From NCBI GenBank assembly GCA_018224345.1, contig JAGTUW010000087.1, positions 1-8,219 of the forward strand: a DNA stretch of 8,219 nt, in the 5' to 3' direction. The position numbers and the translations under genes were made by a program. This DNA comes from Bacteroidota bacterium. GTDB lineage: Bacteria; Bacteroidota; Ignavibacteria; SZUA-365. The notes beneath the pieces were generated by a model. That model saw only the letters and a list, made by a program, of their open reading frames with translations. It was not told the origin of the DNA and did no database searches. This document shows positions 1 through 6,491 of this stretch, piece after piece. The first letter of the stretch is position 1; each line of letters opens with the position of its first letter.

Positions 1-942
1 CCACGCGTGGTAGCGGACGGACTGATCAGTTTTTCAGAGAACTCCCAGGGGACGATCATATTCGGCATCGATCCGGTGACGGAGCCCCGGGTGACACGAT
101 TGACAGAGCGGATCCGGGAGGGGCGCATGCCACGTTCCGACACAGCGATGGAAATCGTTCTCGGGCAGATTCTCATGGAAAATCTTCGCGCGAATGTCGG
201 GGAGGATGTTGTATTGCTCTCGCAGGGTTATGATGGTGCATTGGGTAATGCCAGGTTCCGTATTGTCGGTTCCATTCGCACCGGCATGCAGGATTTTGAT
301 CGTGGTGCTGTCTTTGTCGGAATCACTGCTCTGCAGGAATTACTGAGCATGCAGGGACGCGTCAATCTGCTGGCTGTGACGCTCAAGGACCTTGACGATG
401 TCACAGGGTTCAGCCGTGACTGGAATGCCACGCACGGGACGGAGGACATCCGCGCACTCACCTGGCAGGAGGTCATGCCTGATCTGAAACAATCGATCGA
501 TCTTGACAACTACAGCGGAATTCTTTTCCTTGCCATTTTGCTGGTCGTTGTCGCCTTCGGTATACTCAACACGGTGTTGATGTCCGTCACCGAACGTTTC
601 AGGGAATTCGGAATTCTGCTCTCCATCGGCATGCCGCGCGGGAAGCTGGTCACGCAGGTGTTCCTGGAAACCATGTTCATTGCATTGCTTGGCATTCTCA
701 TCGGGAACCTGTTCGGCCTCGCGACGAATTGGTATTTTTCGGAACACCCCATTGTGTTCACTGGCAGCTATGCGGCAATGATAGAGGAATACGGATGGCT
801 GCCTCAGATGCGCAGTATCGTCCGCATGTCAAGTTTCCTGAATACATCGCTGTCAGTGATAGTGATCGTGCTGATTTCCGCGCTGTACCCGCTGTACCGG
901 GTGTTTTCACTCGAAGGACTCAAGGGGATTCGATACACCTGA
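1..942 (+). CDS. ABC transporter permease, FtsX/LolC-E (MacB-type) family, 5'-truncated by window edge
   Basis: The frame is open from the first base, so the true start and the first membrane helix lie outside the window; 313 residues are visible. It begins inside the periplasmic (MacB_PCD-like) domain, roughly visible residues 1-165. The C-terminal FtsX domain follows with three hydrophobic segments near visible residues 172-196, 222-246 and 282-300. The stretch FGILNTVLMSVTERFREFGI (about 186-205) is the typical end of helix 2 plus the cytoplasmic coupling region that contacts the ATPase, and the same block recurs in the next gene. The gene is followed after 63 nt by a second permease and then an ATPase, so it should be one half of a heterodimeric permease of the LolCDE/MacB type, which moves lipoproteins, lipids or other envelope substrates rather than importing nutrients. 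The family assignment is firm; the substrate is unknown. Confidence 0.9.
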   Translation, partial: PRVVADGLISFSENSQGTIIFGIDPVTEPRVTRLTERIREGRMPRSDTAMEIVLGQILMENLRANVGEDVVLLSQGYDGALGNARFRIVGSIRTGMQDFDRGAVFVGITALQELLSMQGRVNLLAVTLKDLDDVTGFSRDWNATHGTEDIRALTWQEVMPDLKQSIDLDNYSGILFLAILLVVVAFGILNTVLMSVTERFREFGILLSIGMPRGKLVTQVFLETMFIALLGILIGNLFGLATNWYFSEHPIVFTGSYAAMIEEYGWLPQMRSIVRMSSFLNTSLSVIVIVLISALYPLYRVFSLEGLKGIRYT

Positions 943-1005
943 TCCCGGTTATAGCTCCCGGGATGACCGTACGCGCACGCTTTCACATCTTGCAGGACAA
1001 GAAGA

Positions 1006-2220
1006 ATGTTGTTTACGATTGCATGGAGAAATATCTGGCGAAATCGCCGCCGATCACTGATCATCATGGTCTCCGTCATCGTCGGGGTTTCCGCTGTCAT
1101 GGTAAACGACGGTCTGATGGTCGGCATGATTCATCAGATGCTGGATAACCAGATCGGTTCTCATGTTTCTCATATTCAGATTCATGCAAAGGGATTCAAT
1201 GCCAATCCCGTGGTGCAGAATGTCATTCCCGAGCGACAACGCGTCGAACGGGCATTGGAAGGTACCGCGGGTATACGTGACTGGAGTCGCCGCAATGTCA
1301 GTTTCGGGCTTCTGAGCAGCGCCCGTAATTCCGCCGGGGGGCGGATCGTCGGTGTCGAAGCGGACAACGAAACAGCTATTACATCGATACACGCATCGAT
1401 CATAGACGGAAAGTATCTGAGTGGGAAACCCCGGGAAATGCTGCTGGGCCGGCGGATGGCGGAGAAGTTGAAAGTCGGTCCCGGCGACAAGGTCGTCGGT
1501 ATGGCCTCCGCCATGAGTGGTGATGTGGGGTCGGAGCTGTTCCGTGTCGTCGGGATCTATGAAACCCTGAGTTCGGAATTCGATAAGGGATATGTCTTCA
1601 CATCGCTTGAGGATACCCGGAATATGCTCGAACTCGGTGACAATGTTCTTGAGTACGCAGTGATTGTCGAGAATCTCGACGATATCGAGCATGTTACACA
1701 GAAGTTGAGAGAGACACTCGGCGCGGAATATGAGGTGCTCAGTTATGCTGATCTTCTCCCGTTGCTCGTCGCGCAAGTGGAGTTGTACGGACAGATGATG
1801 TACATCATCTATGTCATTATCGGACTTGCGATGATTTTCGGTATCGTCAACACCATGCTGATGTCGGTCTTTGAGCGTATACAGGAATTCGGTGTGCTGA
1901 TGGCGATCGGAATGAAGAACAGTTATGTCTTTCGTATGGTCATGATCGAAGCGCTGCTTCTGGCTCTGATCGGTACGGGAGCGGGCATCCTGCTCGGTAT
2001 TGCCATGCTTCTGCCACTCGGGACGATCGGTATCGACCTCAGCATCTTTGCCGAAAGTCTGACGTCCTTCGGCGCAGGTGCGATAATCTATCCGCGTCTG
2101 ACGATCAACAGTATCGTCAGTGTTGTGCTCATCATCCCAGTGACGGCATTGTTGGGTGCTCTCTATCCCGCGTTGAAAGCGACGCGTCTTCAGCCGGTCA
2201 CCGCCATCCGATACGTATAA
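1006..2220 (+). CDS. ABC transporter permease, FtsX/LolC-E (MacB-type) family
   Basis: This 404-residue inner-membrane protein has the complete four-helix layout of the family. A basic N-terminal cytoplasmic segment (WRNIWRNRRRS, residues 7-17) leads into helix 1 (about 18-36). A large periplasmic domain (about 40-260) follows, then helices near 265-288, 312-338 and 369-390. The block FGIVNTMLMSVFERIQEFGV (278-297) marks the FtsX domain and repeats the pattern seen in the preceding permease, so the two are paralogous halves of one transporter. The ATG at 1006 is supported by AGGAC at 993-997 and by the fit of the N-terminus to LolC/LolE-type permeases. The ATPase gene starts 32 nt downstream, so the genes are probably co-transcribed. 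It is expected to pair with the upstream permease and the ATPase; the cargo cannot be read from the sequence. Confidence 0.93.
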   Translation: MLFTIAWRNIWRNRRRSLIIMVSVIVGVSAVMVNDGLMVGMIHQMLDNQIGSHVSHIQIHAKGFNANPVVQNVIPERQRVERALEGTAGIRDWSRRNVSFGLLSSARNSAGGRIVGVEADNETAITSIHASIIDGKYLSGKPREMLLGRRMAEKLKVGPGDKVVGMASAMSGDVGSELFRVVGIYETLSSEFDKGYVFTSLEDTRNMLELGDNVLEYAVIVENLDDIEHVTQKLRETLGAEYEVLSYADLLPLLVAQVELYGQMMYIIYVIIGLAMIFGIVNTMLMSVFERIQEFGVLMAIGMKNSYVFRMVMIEALLLALIGTGAGILLGIAMLLPLGTIGIDLSIFAESLTSFGAGAIIYPRLTINSIVSVVLIIPVTALLGALYPALKATRLQPVTAIRYV

Positions 2221-2252
2221 CGACACAGAAAGAAAGACAGGACAGCAGCATC

Positions 2253-2936
2253 ATGGAAGTCATTCGTCTCGAAGGCATACACAAAACCTATTCCGACAGC
2301 GGTGTACCGGTACATGCGTTACGCGGCATTGATCTCAGCATTGCGCAGGGAGAGTTCACCGTGATTGCGGGTCCCTCGGGCAGTGGGAAAACCACCTTGC
2401 TCAACATTGCCGGAGCCCTGGATACACCGACAGAAGGCAACGTTTTTTTTACCGGTGAGGATATCGGCGAGAAATCCCGTAATGAGGTTGCATCCATTCG
2501 TCTCGAAAAACTCGGTTTCGTGTTTCAGGCCTACAATCTTATTCCCGTACTGACCGCCATGGAGAACATAGAGTTCACGATGATGCTTCTCGGTATTGAT
2601 GAAAAGAGCAGGCACGAACGTGCCCGTCAGATCATGCGCGAGCTTGACATCGCGCAGCTTGCAGACAAGCGTCCCAATGAAATGAGTGGCGGACAGCAAC
2701 AGCGTGTCGCAGTGGCAAGGGCGATCGTCAACAATCCATCGATCATTCTGGCCGATGAACCGACCGCGAATCTGGATTCGGAGACGGGAGCAACCCTGCT
2801 GGATCTTATGCAGCAGATGAACCGCGAGCATAAACTCACTTTCGTTTTTTCATCGCACGACCAGCATGTCATCGACCGGGCACAGCGTCTGATTCTCCTG
2901 CGTGACGGTGTGATCGAACAGGATGAATCCCTTTGA
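2253..2936 (+). CDS. ABC transporter ATP-binding protein, LolD/MacB-type
   Basis: This 227-residue cytoplasmic ATPase energises the two permeases encoded just upstream. All nucleotide-binding motifs are intact: Walker A GPSGSGKT (residues 40-47), Q-loop Gln92, signature MSGGQQQR (144-151), Walker B IILADEP (164-170) with catalytic Glu169, D-loop NLD (173-175) and H-loop His202. The length and the signature sequence are typical of the LolD/FtsE/MacB-N group, whose members power mechanical extraction or extrusion of envelope substrates. The ATG at 2253 has a weak Shine-Dalgarno (AGGA, 2239-2242). The stop at 2934-2936 lies 50 nt before the start of the outer-membrane protein gene. The protein looks functional. 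Whether this is true LolD (lipoprotein release) or a paralogue for another cargo cannot be decided, so no symbol is given. Confidence 0.95.
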   Translation: MEVIRLEGIHKTYSDSGVPVHALRGIDLSIAQGEFTVIAGPSGSGKTTLLNIAGALDTPTEGNVFFTGEDIGEKSRNEVASIRLEKLGFVFQAYNLIPVLTAMENIEFTMMLLGIDEKSRHERARQIMRELDIAQLADKRPNEMSGGQQQRVAVARAIVNNPSIILADEPTANLDSETGATLLDLMQQMNREHKLTFVFSSHDQHVIDRAQRLILLRDGVIEQDESL

Positions 2937-2972
2937 TACGATTCCCGCAAACCGACAGGAGCATCGGCCGAC

Positions 2973-2979
2973 AGAGGAG
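2973..2979 (+). promoter_or_regulatory. Ribosome-binding site deciding the start of the outer-membrane barrel gene
   Basis: AGAGGAG ends 7 nt before the ATG at 2987. This favours that ATG over the in-frame TTG at 2933, which overlaps the ATPase stop codon and would put 18 polar residues in front of a good signal peptide. Confidence 0.7.
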
Positions 2980-2986
2980 TGCACAT

Positions 2987-4177
2987 ATGCGACAGCCAGT
3001 CCCGTTTTTTCTCCTCATTCTGTTTTTCATCGTATATACCGTTCCTGCGGCGGGACAGGTCAATCTGCGCTTCTCCGGTTACGTCGTTGATCTTCCCATG
3101 TATCAGCGCCTTCCTTCCGCTCTGGCCAGCCTTGCGGATCTTGATCAGGATATGGCGGTGAACCTGACGCGCCTGCGTCTTCGTCCGGGATTGGATTTGT
3201 GGGAAGGAGCCAGTCTCAGCCTTGAGCATGAAGTCGATGTATTGTACAGGTCGCAGAGCATGCTCTTTGCTCCCACCGCAGGACAGACCAATCGTCAGGT
3301 AGCGGACTTGCGCTGGCAATTGCTCGAAGAAGACCACGTATCCCTGCAGCACTATGTGGATCGACTGTACTTCAGACAGAATCTCTCCTGGGGAAACATC
3401 ATCGCAGGACGGCAACGGATACAGTGGGGAAGCGGCAGGATCTGGAATCCCACCGATCTGTTCAATCCGATCAATCCGGCGAGTTTCGACAAAATCGAAA
3501 AGGATGGCGCTGATGCGGTATCGGCGAAAGTATATCTCGGAACGTTCACCGATATCCAGGCGGTGGTGAATTTCCGGCGTGCGCGCGGACATCGTGGGGA
3601 CGACGATGTGCCCGACAGCACCAACGCCGGCGTACGCTTCCGCACGAATTATTCGGAATTCGATATCGCAGTCATGGGCGGTTACTTCGACAGGCGTGTG
3701 ACTATCGGAGGTGATTTCGCCGGCAATCTGTTTGGCGCCGGTGTGCGCGGTGAAGCGGTGTATGCAGGAGATCAGGAGCATCGTCTCAATTCCGCATACC
3801 TGCGCCTCATCATCGGTGCTGATTATCAATTCACACCCGAATTGTATGGACTCATAGAATATCTGTATAACGGAGAGGGACACACCGATCCGGGTAAGTA
3901 TGAACTGCTGCGTCTTTTCAGGGGTGAAATCTTGAACCTCGGAACAAAATATCTCTACCTTGGTGGCAGCTATCGTGTGCATCCCCTGGTCGTTGCGAAT
4001 ATCGGGCTGATGGGAAATCCCGGTGACGGGAGTGGCTTTCTCTCTCTGGTGGCCGGATGGTCAAGTTCGGAGAACTCCACAGTCAGCGCGGGCCTTCTGC
4101 TTCCCTATGGAGGAGAGAACGACGAATTCTGGTACTATCCCGCATCATTGTATCTGAAAGGTGAACTGTATTTTTAG
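2987..4177 (+). CDS. Outer-membrane beta-barrel protein linked to the ABC transporter
   Basis: The product is 396 residues from the ATG at 2987. It opens with a signal peptide: a hydrophobic core at residues 5-19, then PAAG with likely cleavage around residue 22 or 23. The mature part is built of alternating polar and hydrophobic strands with many aromatic residues, and it ends in LYLKGELYF; a C-terminal Phe in an amphipathic last strand is the usual signal for insertion by the BAM complex. Residues 141-161 (GRQRIQWG...WNPTDLFNP) form a motif I associate with DUF1302/alginate-export-like barrels; this assignment is from memory and moderate. No periplasmic or plug domain is evident. It follows the ATPase by 50 nt and is likely the last gene of that operon, so it may accept or release the transporter's cargo at the outer membrane, though it could be a separately acting porin. 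Confidence 0.82.
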   Translation: MRQPVPFFLLILFFIVYTVPAAGQVNLRFSGYVVDLPMYQRLPSALASLADLDQDMAVNLTRLRLRPGLDLWEGASLSLEHEVDVLYRSQSMLFAPTAGQTNRQVADLRWQLLEEDHVSLQHYVDRLYFRQNLSWGNIIAGRQRIQWGSGRIWNPTDLFNPINPASFDKIEKDGADAVSAKVYLGTFTDIQAVVNFRRARGHRGDDDVPDSTNAGVRFRTNYSEFDIAVMGGYFDRRVTIGGDFAGNLFGAGVRGEAVYAGDQEHRLNSAYLRLIIGADYQFTPELYGLIEYLYNGEGHTDPGKYELLRLFRGEILNLGTKYLYLGGSYRVHPLVVANIGLMGNPGDGSGFLSLVAGWSSSENSTVSAGLLLPYGGENDEFWYYPASLYLKGELYF

Positions 4178-4252
4178 TATCAGTCGTCTGCCGGTCAACG
4201 CGCAGCAGCTCCAATAGACAAATATGATCGTGAGTGGGGGGAGCCGGGTGCA

Positions 4253-4284
4253 TTGCTTCTGATACCAATGACTCTTATTTTAAT
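4253..4284 (+). promoter_or_regulatory. Possible promoter of the ferredoxin gene
   Basis: TTGCTT (4253-4258) and TATTTT (4276-4281, running into AAT) are separated by 17 nt, the ideal sigma-70 spacing. Each hexamer matches the consensus only partly (3/6 and 4/6). It is the best candidate in the 167-nt gap between the barrel gene and the ferredoxin gene and would start transcription near 4290, leaving a leader of about 55 nt. Confidence is low because the match is weak and the host's promoter rules are unknown. Confidence 0.3.
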
Positions 4285-4287
4285 AGG

Positions 4288-4305
4288 GCACGATGTGCAC
4301 CGTGC
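4288..4305. repeat. Imperfect palindrome over the predicted ferredoxin transcription start
   Basis: GCACGATGTGCACCGTGC matches its own reverse complement at 14 of 18 positions, with perfect 5-nt arms GCACG/CGTGC. It lies just downstream of the candidate -10 element and could be an operator or a 5'-leader hairpin. No known regulator is recognised. Confidence 0.35.
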
Positions 4306-4344
4306 GATTACATGAATCACTTTACTTGAAGAAAGGTACCTCCC

Positions 4345-4575
4345 ATGATCGTCATCACTGATGATTGCATTAACTGCGCAGCATGCATCGATGAATGTCC
4401 GACCAACGCAATTTTCGACGCCGGTACTTCTTACGAAGTTAATGGTGAGACGCGTCCTCCAATGAGTGAGGATATCACCTTCAGCGTTCCCGAACTTTGC
4501 AATATGTGCGAAGGCTATGCGGATTCACCGACCTGTATTGATGTCTGCCCGTCGGATGCAATCATAAACGAGTAA
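4345..4575 (+). CDS. 2[4Fe-4S] ferredoxin, Chlorobium/Allochromatium-like
   Basis: This 76-residue acidic protein is a low-potential electron carrier. The first cluster motif is Cys8-x2-Cys11-x2-Cys14-x3-Cys18-Pro. The second is Cys52-x2-Cys55-x8-Cys64-x3-Cys68-Pro. In classical clostridial ferredoxins the second motif is C-x2-C-x2-C-x3-C; the longer loop between its second and third cysteines is the mark of the Allochromatium/Chlorobium type, known for very low reduction potentials. The protein is also longer between the two motifs. The ATG at 4345 follows GAAAGG (4331-4336) with an 8-nt gap. It appears to be transcribed alone, since a strong terminator follows and the neighbours belong to other pathways. 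Its partner enzyme cannot be inferred here; a pyruvate or 2-oxoglutarate:ferredoxin oxidoreductase would be usual for the family. Confidence 0.93.
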   Translation: MIVITDDCINCAACIDECPTNAIFDAGTSYEVNGETRPPMSEDITFSVPELCNMCEGYADSPTCIDVCPSDAIINE

Positions 4576-4610
4576 GACGCACCTCTCTCGATTAAAAGAG
4601 TCGAGTGCAG

Positions 4611-4644
4611 GACCGGAGAGTGGAAACTCTCCGGTCTTTTTTTT
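4611..4644 (+). terminator. Strong Rho-independent terminator after the ferredoxin gene
   Basis: An 11-bp perfect stem (4611-4621 with 4626-4636, GACCGGAGAGT/ACTCTCCGGTC) closes on a GGAA (GNRA-type) tetraloop and is followed directly by eight T residues (4637-4644). It starts 35 nt after the ferredoxin stop codon and separates that gene from the carotenoid genes. Confidence 0.93.
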
Positions 4645-4770
4645 GTTGTTACATGCAGGAACAACAGTTCCGCTATCCATTCCAGATGACGCTTCTTGTT
4701 TCTCCATGCGGGAAGATTCTTCCCTTCAGAACGGAAGCTCATGAACTTGAGGAGTCTACGGGCCTTTCCC

Positions 4771-5082
4771 ATGGCACAATTCACCTATCTTTTGTTGATG
4801 TTGCTCGTCGCAGCACCATTTCTCTGGAAATTCCGTGACAGAAATCTGTCCTTGCACAGACAGCTCTCCCCTGCGTTGCTTGCAACCCTGTTTGTTGCCC
4901 TACCGTTTCTGATCTGGGATGTCATTGTCACCGAAGCAGGGCACTGGTCATTTTCCGGCCAGTACACCATGGCAATCCGCATCATCAATCTTCCAGTCGA
5001 GGAAGTTCTGTTTTTTCTCGTGGTTCCGATGACATCGATTCTCGTGTGGGAGACCGTCGGTTATTTTCTGAGGGAAAGATGA
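4771..5082 (+). CDS. crtYc: Lycopene cyclase subunit CrtYc (CarR-domain protein)
   Basis: This 103-residue integral membrane protein is the first half of a two-subunit lycopene cyclase, which closes a psi end of lycopene (or of a longer derivative) into a ring. It has three hydrophobic helices (about 5-20, 34-53 and 78-97). The family motif W-D-x3-T-x2-G-x-W-x-F spans residues 49-61, and PVEEVLFFLVVP (75-86) holds the acidic pair Glu77-Glu78 expected at the active site. The chosen ATG at 4771 gives the usual N-terminus for the family. An ATG at 4741 would add ten residues (MNLRSLRAFP) and cannot be excluded: the TGAGGAG at 4748-4754 lies rather far from 4771 (16 nt). The stop overlaps the next start as ATGA (5079-5082), which indicates translational coupling with its partner subunit. 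The ring type (beta or another) cannot be predicted. Confidence 0.87.
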   Translation: MAQFTYLLLMLLVAAPFLWKFRDRNLSLHRQLSPALLATLFVALPFLIWDVIVTEAGHWSFSGQYTMAIRIINLPVEEVLFFLVVPMTSILVWETVGYFLRER

Positions 5083-5405
5083 CGTATACCGCTATCGTTC
5101 TTCTCGCTTTGTTTGCCGCCCTGCTGCTGGATGTTTTTATACTCCGAACCCGCATCCTGTTTACCGGAAGGTATGCGATGTTCATGGTTGTCATGCTGGT
5201 GTTTTTTCTTGTCGTCAACGGAATTTTGACGGCACTTCCAGTTGTTACATATGCACCAACTGCAATTATCGGTATTCGCGTCTTCACGATTCCGATTGAG
5301 GATTTTGCATATCTGTTCGCATTGTTGACACCGACGATTGCTCTGTATGAATATCTGTCCGGTCTGCGTCGCCGCCGTGTTCAGCACAAACCGCACCTGA
5401 GATAA
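5079..5405 (+). CDS. crtYd: Lycopene cyclase subunit CrtYd (CarR-domain protein)
   Basis: This 108-residue membrane protein is the second half of the heterodimeric lycopene cyclase. Helices are visible at about 3-22, 33-53 and 76-92. The segment from Asn47 to Tyr58 followed by PIEDFAYLFALL (72-83) is the CrtYd counterpart of the PVEE motif in CrtYc, with acidic Glu74-Asp75, and ALYEYL follows. The tail is strongly basic (RRRR, residues 97-100), fitting a cytoplasmic C-terminus. The start ATG at 5079 overlaps the crtYc stop by four bases, so the two are probably made in equal amounts. The final four codons (PHLR) and the stop lie inside the first unit of a 19-bp tandem repeat, so the array has grown from, or invaded, the very end of this gene. 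Homologues exist as separate genes in actinobacteria and as fused CrtYcd or CarRP proteins elsewhere. Confidence 0.87.
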   Translation: MTYTAIVLLALFAALLLDVFILRTRILFTGRYAMFMVVMLVFFLVVNGILTALPVVTYAPTAIIGIRVFTIPIEDFAYLFALLTPTIALYEYLSGLRRRRVQHKPHLR

Positions 5406-5485
5406 CTAACCACACCTGAGATAACTAACCACACCTGAGATAACTAACCGCACCTGAGATAACAAACCGCACCTGAGATAACGGA
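5391..5485 (+). repeat. Tandem array of five 19-bp units between crtYd and crtB
   Basis: The unit CCGCACCTGAGATAACTAA occurs five times head to tail, at 5391, 5410, 5429, 5448 and 5467. The 13-nt core CACCTGAGATAAC is identical in all copies. Units 2 and 3 have A instead of G at position 3, unit 4 ends CAAA, and unit 5 ends CGGA and runs into the crtB leader. The first copy contains the crtYd stop codon. Because 19 is not a multiple of three and each unit carries TAA and TGA in different frames, the array stops translation in every frame. It fills almost the whole 88-nt gap between crtYd and crtB. No match to a known repeat family is recognised. Confidence 0.95.
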
Positions 5486-5493
5486 ATCCGATT

Positions 5494-6480
5494 ATGATCA
5501 CCCATTCCCCCAACGCCGACGGCACACTCGATCGCATACCTTCCATGGCATATGCGAAAATCCTGGCACGCACGTATTCCAAAAGTTTTTATTTAGCGAC
5601 ACAGTTCCTGTCTCCATCCAGGAGGCAGGATGTGTACGCAGTGTATGCATTCTGTCGGTACACCGACAATATTGTCGACGCACCGCGTTCCCGGGATCGC
5701 CGACAGTTGAAACAGGAGCTCGATAACTGGCGTGACGAATTGCTGCAGGGTTGGGAAGGTGGGGAATCACAGCACCCCGTGTTGGTGGTGTTTCTCCCCG
5801 TGCTTCGTAAATACGGTGTTCCTCTTCAGCTCCCGCTGGACCTGATCAAGGGTGTGGAAATGGATCTGACCATTGATCGTTATCAATCGTTCGCGGAATT
5901 GAAATCTTTCTGCTATCGCGTGGCATCCGTCGTCGGCCTGATGATGACCTACGTGTTCGGCTACCGGGATCGCAGTGCCTTCCCACATGCGGAGGCACTG
6001 GGGATTGCAATGCAACTGACAAACATTCTGCGTGATATCGACGAAGACTGGCAGTTGCGGGGCAAGGTCTACCTTCCGCAGGATGAGATGATGTTTTACG
6101 GAGTCGGCATCGAGGATATCGCAGCGCGTCGTGTCACGCCCGCAATGCGCGCCTTTCTGAAGGTTCAGGTAGAGCGGGCACACTCATATTTTGATTACGG
6201 CGAACTGGGTATTCCGCTTCTGCACCGGCAGGCACGTTTCGCGGTGCGTTCGGCCGCTGCGCTGTATCGTGAGATTCTCAGAGAAATTGAAAGGGCGGAC
6301 TACAATGTTTTTGTACGCCGGCCAGTTGTTTCAGGGAGACGCAAACTGCTGACGTTGATAACGCTTTCCATTCGGGGAAGGTTTTGGAAATCGGGAAGAC
6401 AGACGCATTCCGGCATTTCAACCGTGGAGCGGTCGGATCCGGACCCGGCCGGCATTCCGCCGGTGTCATCCACCGACTAG
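5494..6480 (+). CDS. crtB: Phytoene synthase
   Basis: This 328-residue enzyme of the squalene/phytoene synthase family should condense two geranylgeranyl diphosphates head to head to phytoene, the first committed carotenoid step. The diagnostic sites are present: SKSFYLA (29-35), the first aspartate-rich motif DNIVD (58-62) within YAFCRYTDNIVD, and the second NILRDIDED (177-185), which hold the Mg-diphosphate groups; RGKVYLPQDEM follows. The last 45 or so residues are a basic and then Pro/Ser-rich tail, probably not part of the catalytic fold. The ATG at 5494 has only a weak GGA (5483-5485) as ribosome-binding site, donated by the last repeat unit; an ATG at 5545 lacks any. The family also includes squalene-forming HpnC/HpnD and CrtM, but the lycopene cyclase and carotenoid glycosyltransferase neighbours favour CrtB. 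The next gene starts 11 nt after its stop. Confidence 0.93.
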   Translation: MITHSPNADGTLDRIPSMAYAKILARTYSKSFYLATQFLSPSRRQDVYAVYAFCRYTDNIVDAPRSRDRRQLKQELDNWRDELLQGWEGGESQHPVLVVFLPVLRKYGVPLQLPLDLIKGVEMDLTIDRYQSFAELKSFCYRVASVVGLMMTYVFGYRDRSAFPHAEALGIAMQLTNILRDIDEDWQLRGKVYLPQDEMMFYGVGIEDIAARRVTPAMRAFLKVQVERAHSYFDYGELGIPLLHRQARFAVRSAAALYREILREIERADYNVFVRRPVVSGRRKLLTLITLSIRGRFWKSGRQTHSGISTVERSDPDPAGIPPVSSTD

Positions 6481-6491
6481 GTGAACACATC

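Noticed and set aside
729..1148. Open frame of 139 codons on the plus strand across the junction of the two permeases
   Set aside because: It overlaps both permeases out of frame and has a composition (many His, Arg, Gly) and no motif that would support a real protein.
1054..2226. A long open frame of 390 codons on the minus strand, and a 451-codon one at 2627-3982
   Set aside because: Both lie opposite well-conserved genes (permease; ATPase and barrel), their translations are rich in His, Arg, Asp and Cys without any recognisable motif, and they have no plausible starts. They result from codon bias of the sense genes.
2933..2986. TTG at 2933 as the start of the barrel protein
   Set aside because: It would place 18 polar residues before the signal peptide, and it lacks a ribosome-binding site, whereas ATG 2987 has AGAGGAG at 7 nt.
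4645..4770. Promoter for the carotenoid operon in the gap after the terminator
   Set aside because: A promoter is expected here, but no pair of -35 and -10 like hexamers with 16-19 nt spacing was convincing, so none is called.
5391..5485. The 19-bp repeat array as a CRISPR
   Set aside because: The units are directly adjacent with no spacers, shorter than CRISPR repeats, and there are no cas genes nearby.
5391..5485. CACCT in each repeat as an anti-Shine-Dalgarno mimic that pairs with AGGTG (6479-6483) before the glycosyltransferase gene
   Set aside because: Only five bases match, the sites are about 1 kb apart, and such short complementarity is expected by chance.
6384..6491. Extended N-terminus of the glycosyltransferase from ATG 6384
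   Set aside because: This part overlaps the end of crtB in another frame, has no membrane or GT character, and ATG 6492 has a good ribosome-binding site right after the crtB stop.
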